From Albidovulum sp. bin36 (lineage in GTDB: Bacteria > Pseudomonadota > Alphaproteobacteria > Rhodobacterales > Rhodobacteraceae): a stretch of DNA of 38,334 nt. Below, piece after piece: positions 35,297 to 38,334 of the stretch. The notes under the pieces were generated by a model. It saw nothing but the letters and a program-made list of their open reading frames with translations, searched no databases and was not told the origin of the DNA. The stretch's first letter is position 1, and every line of letters starts with the position of its first letter. A program made the position numbers and the translations under genes. The stretch covers positions 1 to 38,334 of the forward strand of contig MPMP01000046.1 of NCBI GenBank assembly GCA_002238565.1. The letters are read 5' to 3'.

Positions 35297-35518
35297 ATGA
35301 CAACCAAGGGTCAACATGTTGTCCCGCGGAATGAGAAGTGGGCCGTGCGCAGGACCGGATCGGACAGAGTTGCCAAGACCTTTAACACACAGAAAGAGGC
35401 TATATCGGAGGGTCGCAGGATCGCGCGAAAACACTGTACCGAACTCTATATGCATGGCGACGGCCGAATTCGAGATCGAGATTCTTATGCGAATGATCCA
35501 CACCCGCCAAAGGGTTGA
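35297..35518 (+). CDS. DUF2188 protein
   Basis: 73 residues from ATG 35297. TTKGQHVVPRNEKWAVRRTG, then DRVAKTFNTQKEAISEGRRI and a tail GDGRIRDRDSYANDPHPPKG cover the whole DUF2188 domain (HVVP...W.V...G..R....F.TQ.EAI..AR.IA....) with its usual DGRIRD-SYGNDP ending. Function unknown; members are common in accessory regions and phages. AGGTGGGGAG precedes the ATG. The frame opens nine codons earlier (35270) without a ribosome site. It ends three bases before the start of the next gene, which it very likely shares a transcript with. Confidence 0.85.
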   Translation: MTTKGQHVVPRNEKWAVRRTGSDRVAKTFNTQKEAISEGRRIARKHCTELYMHGDGRIRDRDSYANDPHPPKG

Positions 35519-35521
35519 GTT

Positions 35522-36155
35522 TTGGCGGGCGTTTCAGATTTCGAAAACAGCGTCTTCGCCAACTGCCAATTTAATGATGATTATGAGCCAATCCTTCAAG
35601 CGATCCTGCCTTGTCTGATTCGGTTTGGGCTAAAACCCGGGATCGCCACGGAACGGAGCGATTTAGGCGAGGCCCGCCTCAAAATTATAAAGAACCGATC
35701 CTCAATTCCGAATACTCGATCCATGATCTGTCTCGGTGTCAGTCTTCCGAAGCCGGCGTGTACTGCCGGATGAATATGCCATTTGAACTCGGCCTGGATT
35801 TCGCATGCAGATTCTTTGGAGGCATCCCTCTTAACCAAAAAAAGAATTTGATACTGAAAGAGCAACAATATCGATACCGAACCTCTCTCTCCGACCTTGT
35901 CGGAAATGATATCGAGGCGCATGGGGCAAACATGGCCAAGCGGTGCGCAAAGTGAGCAACTGGATCGCTTCGCTCGGCGGATTTGAACTGGCGGGACCGT
36001 CGCAGTTCCCGAGCGAATACGAAGACTTCCTGCAATGGCACTATGAAAGGCAGTTAACGGCAGGGTTCTCGCAGGACGATATTGAGGACTACCCAGCCGG
36101 AAAATTGATTGAAGCAATGACCGAGCGGGTGCGCATCGGTCATCATAGGGGCTAA
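35522..36155 (+). pseudogene. uncharacterised (possibly TIR-like) family protein, two frameshifts
   Basis: Three frames, each following the other by a -1 shift, together give one protein of about 210 residues. Frame one (35522 to about 35690) has VFANCQFNDDYEPILQAILP, then FGLKPGIATERSDLGEARLK. Frame two (about 35689 to 35935) has NSEYSIHDLSRCQSSEAGVY, MNMPFELGLDFACRFFG, then QQYRYRTSLSDLVGNDIEAH. Frame three (about 35937 to 36155) has QAVRKVSNWIASLGGFELAG, then SEYEDFLQWHYERQLTAGFS. The NCPFD-Y, ATERSD-GE-R, YSIHDLSR and MPFELGLD blocks mark a widespread uncharacterised bacterial family; a TIR-like fold is my inference. TTG 35522 has AAAGGG before it. Both shifts equal loss of one base, so recent decay or assembly error are both possible. 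Confidence 0.7.
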
Positions 36156-36398
36156 TTGGAGTTGTTCCGGAGGAACGGGCAAAATCACTAAGCTGTGGAC
36201 CTGCCAATATTGAGTTGCTTTACAGCACGGCAATGGCCTTTGAAGTTTCCCGTTCCTCTTTCCCGAAAATTTTGCATTGCAACCGAAAAAATCAAGAAAG
36301 CGGCAGCAGCGAGGGCAGGCATTTCCCATTCTAGCCGAATTCAAATATCTTCGATACCGCCGGTTTCGGAATTATCTTTCTAGCAAGGGGAGACCGCC

Positions 36399-36600
36399 TT
36401 AAACCGTGCCATTCAGCAGAGGTATTGCAGCCAATGACTTGCCGCGCGGAGCACTTGCGATAATTGTCGGCGCAATCCGGTCGACGAGGAACAGCATGCG
36501 GGTTGCTATGCCCGCCTCGAACAGCCGATTGATGAAGGCTGCCGCCGTGCGGCTCTTGCCAGCCTCCTTGTCGACGGCTGCGCCGAAGCTCGGGATTTTG
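36399..36600 (-). pseudogene. HsdR-like helicase fragment
   Basis: On the minus strand KEAGKSRTAAAFINRLFEAG followed by RMLFLVDRIA corresponds to the Walker A and following strand of type I restriction (HsdR) and related DEAD/DEAH helicases (GTGKTRTA..L...L...G...RVLFLVDR). The Walker A is degenerate (EAGKS), the frame ends at 36399 shortly after, and the upstream part of the same frame is not helicase-like. About 45 residues are recognisable. It is a scrap of a restriction or helicase gene next to the OLD-like gene. Confidence 0.55.
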
Positions 36601-36741
36601 GCAATTCCCCGCGCTTCATCACTACGTTCGAGACTGGACATGCGACGAGGACTGCTGCCGGGCGCATGTGCGCCACGCGCCGCGCAACCTCGCCTGCCGG
36701 AGCAACGCGGCGATCTCCATCGTTCGCTTCGATGGCCGGTT

Positions 36742-37677
36742 TCAAGACATGCCCCGGCCAATCGCTACTACGCGGCCAGAGCGCAGGACGCGATCGACGC
36801 CATTGTAAAGCCCCTGAAGCGCTCCTGGGCGGGTTGGAAGCAGAGCCCGTTGAGCCGCAGTGCCGGCTCGAAGGATTGCTGCGCCCTCAGCCGGCAATTC
36901 GCCGGAAAACTTCCGCAAACTCTCATCCGAGCCCCTTCGGTCAGCTCCGATAACCGCAGCGATGCTCGCGCCCGTTCCGGAATCCGCAAAAACTAGACTT
37001 TTGCGCAGGCCTGGATTGTTCCGCCCTGTCATCTGGTAGTACTCGTCGAAATACAGAAACTTGGATGCCCGCGGCCATAACAGCGAATCGACGATGTAGC
37101 GCGCCAACCCATGCTCGGTTATTTTTCCGACCACTTCCTTGCATGCTTCGACGGCGTCGTTTGGCTCGGAGTCGCCAAGCAGAATTGCAAAGTCTTCCCA
37201 ATTGGAGGCGGCTTTCAAGGAGTCCTGCAATAGAGTCGGAAAGCCGGAATTGCTGGCGAGATGCTCGCGCGCCGCTTGATCGTTGACGACGAGTTGAAAA
37301 TCGCTCGGTCGCTTAACATAGTAAGTCAGTTGGCGGAGTTCATTGTTCTTTAGAGTATTTTCGCCGAAAGTATCGGCAACGACGGCTTTGTCTTCCGCTT
37401 CCAGTTCGTAAACGCAATCGACAACAACCGCTTCCTGGCGATCTCCTTTCTCGACGGCGAAGCGATAGTCTTCCACTTCGCGTTTCGGATAGTCGTAGGT
37501 CAAGTTGAAACAGCCGTCCTCGGGAATGATAGGATTGGTCCGGTAGAGCGCCGTGAGCAATGCGGTCTTGCCGGATTCATTCTTGCCGACCAGGCAGGTG
37601 ACGGAATCATCGACCTCGATTGGGCCGGAACCCCAGATGCTTTTGAATTCCTTGACAGTAAATTTCCTGAGCTTCAC
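36742..37677 (-). CDS. OLD-like AAA ATPase, C-terminally truncated
   Basis: The first 226 or so residues of the 311 match OLD-type/AAA_15 ATPases: KLRKFTVKEFKSIWGSGPIE, Walker A GKNESGKT (31-38), the loop YDYPKREVEDYRF, and FLYFDEYYQMTGR. After MTGRNNPG the frame becomes low-complexity Ala/Arg/Gly sequence and stops. The signature, Walker B and Toprim nuclease domains (another 300-400 residues in the family) are missing, so the gene is truncated, probably by a rearrangement that also left the helicase scrap. GTG 37677 overlaps the stop of the BsuBI/PstI-type gene (GTGA), indicating translational coupling. OLD-family proteins act in phage defence; this copy should lack nuclease activity. Confidence 0.75.
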   Translation of the reverse strand: MKLRKFTVKEFKSIWGSGPIEVDDSVTCLVGKNESGKTALLTALYRTNPIIPEDGCFNLTYDYPKREVEDYRFAVEKGDRQEAVVVDCVYELEAEDKAVVADTFGENTLKNNELRQLTYYVKRPSDFQLVVNDQAAREHLASNSGFPTLLQDSLKAASNWEDFAILLGDSEPNDAVEACKEVVGKITEHGLARYIVDSLLWPRASKFLYFDEYYQMTGRNNPGLRKSLVFADSGTGASIAAVIGADRRGSDESLRKFSGELPAEGAAILRAGTAAQRALLPTRPGALQGLYNGVDRVLRSGRVVAIGRGMS

Positions 37678-38334
37678 TGTTCGACCCTCTCGTAGGGTCC
37701 AAGAAATCGCTCGCCGTTGAAGTGGATGAGATGGGTCGGCGCATCGGCGCACCGCACTTCCGTCTCCCAGGAAATATCTCCAAGGAACTTTCCCATGGTG
37801 GCGCGGTTCGGAAATGCGGTCACATATACGAGGCCCGGCACGGCGCCGTCGAACAATTTAGCCAGTTCGTTGTGCCGCTTGGCGTTTACCGGTCCGTGGC
37901 TTGTGACGGATTCGACGAGAAGCAGCCAGTCCTTGCGGCGGAAATAAAGCACAACGTCGGGCATCTTGCCGTGCCTGTCGACATTCACTCCGAGGTCGGC
38001 AAGGCGCTGTTGTTCAAAATATCCGACTTTGTCTCCCGTATCTCCAACATAGATTACCTCGGCTCCCGGGACGAAGCGAGCCGCAAACTCGTCAATGAAA
38101 TGTTTGATAAGTTCGCTGTGGGCACCGGGGGTAAGCGCAATTCTCTTGCCCGGCGCCAGCGTAACCGGAACCATCTGCATATGGCGAGGCTTGGCCCATT
38201 TGGCCACGATTGTCTTCTGACTCTTCAAGAAGGTATCGAGCGCTCGTTGCCAGGGTTCGGTGCCGAAGGTCTGGATCACGCCGAAGGCTTCGTCGCTGAT
38301 CCGGTAGCAGGCTTTCGGACTATTGACGGGTCGG
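37674..38334 (-). CDS. BsuBI/PstI-type restriction endonuclease (partial)
   Basis: The C-terminal 219 residues; the frame runs off the window at 38334. RPVNSPKACYRISDEAFGVI at the edge, then GKRIALTPGAHSELIKHFID, then VIYVGDTGDKVGYFEQQRLA, PDVVLYFRRKDWLLLVES (putative PD-E metal-binding pair), SHGPVNAKRHNELAKLF and LVYVTAFPNRATMGKFLGDI follow the BsuBI/PstI C-terminal family (PF06616) without gaps. The enzymes of the family cut CTGCAG; specificity here is not certain. The matching methyltransferase must be outside the window, upstream of this gene. The next gene overlaps by four bases and encodes the truncated OLD-like ATPase, an unusual partner. Confidence 0.9.
   Translation of the reverse strand, partial: RPVNSPKACYRISDEAFGVIQTFGTEPWQRALDTFLKSQKTIVAKWAKPRHMQMVPVTLAPGKRIALTPGAHSELIKHFIDEFAARFVPGAEVIYVGDTGDKVGYFEQQRLADLGVNVDRHGKMPDVVLYFRRKDWLLLVESVTSHGPVNAKRHNELAKLFDGAVPGLVYVTAFPNRATMGKFLGDISWETEVRCADAPTHLIHFNGERFLGPYERVEQ

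Noticed and set aside
35681..35945. Programmed -1 frameshifting in the possibly TIR-like gene
   Set aside because: I checked the first shift region for a slippery heptamer (X XXY YYZ) in the right frame and found none; the second shift region shows no obvious one either. Indels are more likely.
1..38334. CRISPR arrays, rRNA genes, riboswitches
   Set aside because: I saw no regularly spaced repeats, no rRNA sequence and no leader that I could match to a known riboswitch class.

Overview
The window reads as a chromosomal segment of an alphaproteobacterium. This is inferred from the gene content: a FrcBCA-style single-domain sugar importer, an ECF sigma operon with a CnrX-type sensor, a Tat-exported PhoX and an ImuA-like protein. 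No rRNA or other phylogenetic marker is present. By my own gene list only about 70 % of the window is coding. The rest is long spacers, broken genes and fragments of at least three insertion-sequence families plus a DruA-like (DUF4338) remnant, which suggests a genome with much recent or ongoing gene decay.

Layout. 1-2800: tRNA-Glu(TTC), a DUF418-type membrane protein and the first copy of a dispersed repeat. 2803-7232: a four-gene sugar operon (binding protein, ATPase, permease, GH1 beta-glucosidase) behind a LacI-like operator. 7654-9725, minus strand: EF-hand protein, ECF sigma factor, small membrane-anchored putative anti-sigma factor and periplasmic metal-sensor-like protein, a CnrYXH-like set. 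10372-11000: two broken genes. 11254-13149, minus: PhoX phosphatase, flanked by the broken genes and by an IS4-family transposase remnant (13360-14045). 14523-14949: second repeat copy abutting an IS1595-family remnant. 15204-17296, minus: an SDR lacking the usual catalytic Tyr and an FAD oxidoreductase. 17297-18863: gene-free spacer, an IS630-family remnant and the third repeat copy.

19036-24361, minus: a six-gene operon joining a LivKHMGF-type ABC importer to a hydantoin/Asp-Glu racemase family enzyme, with an FCD-type GntR regulator at 25248-26000 transcribed away from it and a DruA-like remnant between. 26872-28554: membrane-anchored FMN/3Fe-4S glutamate-synthase-like protein. 29042-29443: small secreted protein. 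29838-32393: divergent ThDP-dependent (acetolactate-synthase-like) enzyme and Nudix hydrolase. 32462-33662, minus: GNAT acetyltransferase and TerB-DnaJ co-chaperone. 33865-35518: nucleoside 2-deoxyribosyltransferase-like protein, ImuA-like protein and a DUF2188 protein.

Right end (35297-38334): probably an eroded defence-type region. A DUF2188 gene is followed three bases later by a gene of a widespread uncharacterised family (possibly TIR-like) that needs two -1 frame changes to read through. On the minus strand, a BsuBI/PstI-type restriction endonuclease (running off the window) overlaps by four bases an OLD-like AAA ATPase whose C-terminal half is lost, and beyond it lies a piece of an HsdR-like helicase. 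The most distinctive items are this right-end cluster, the racemase-importer operon with a motif shared between the operon and regulator promoters, and the three-copy repeat that meets two truncated transposases exactly at their break points.
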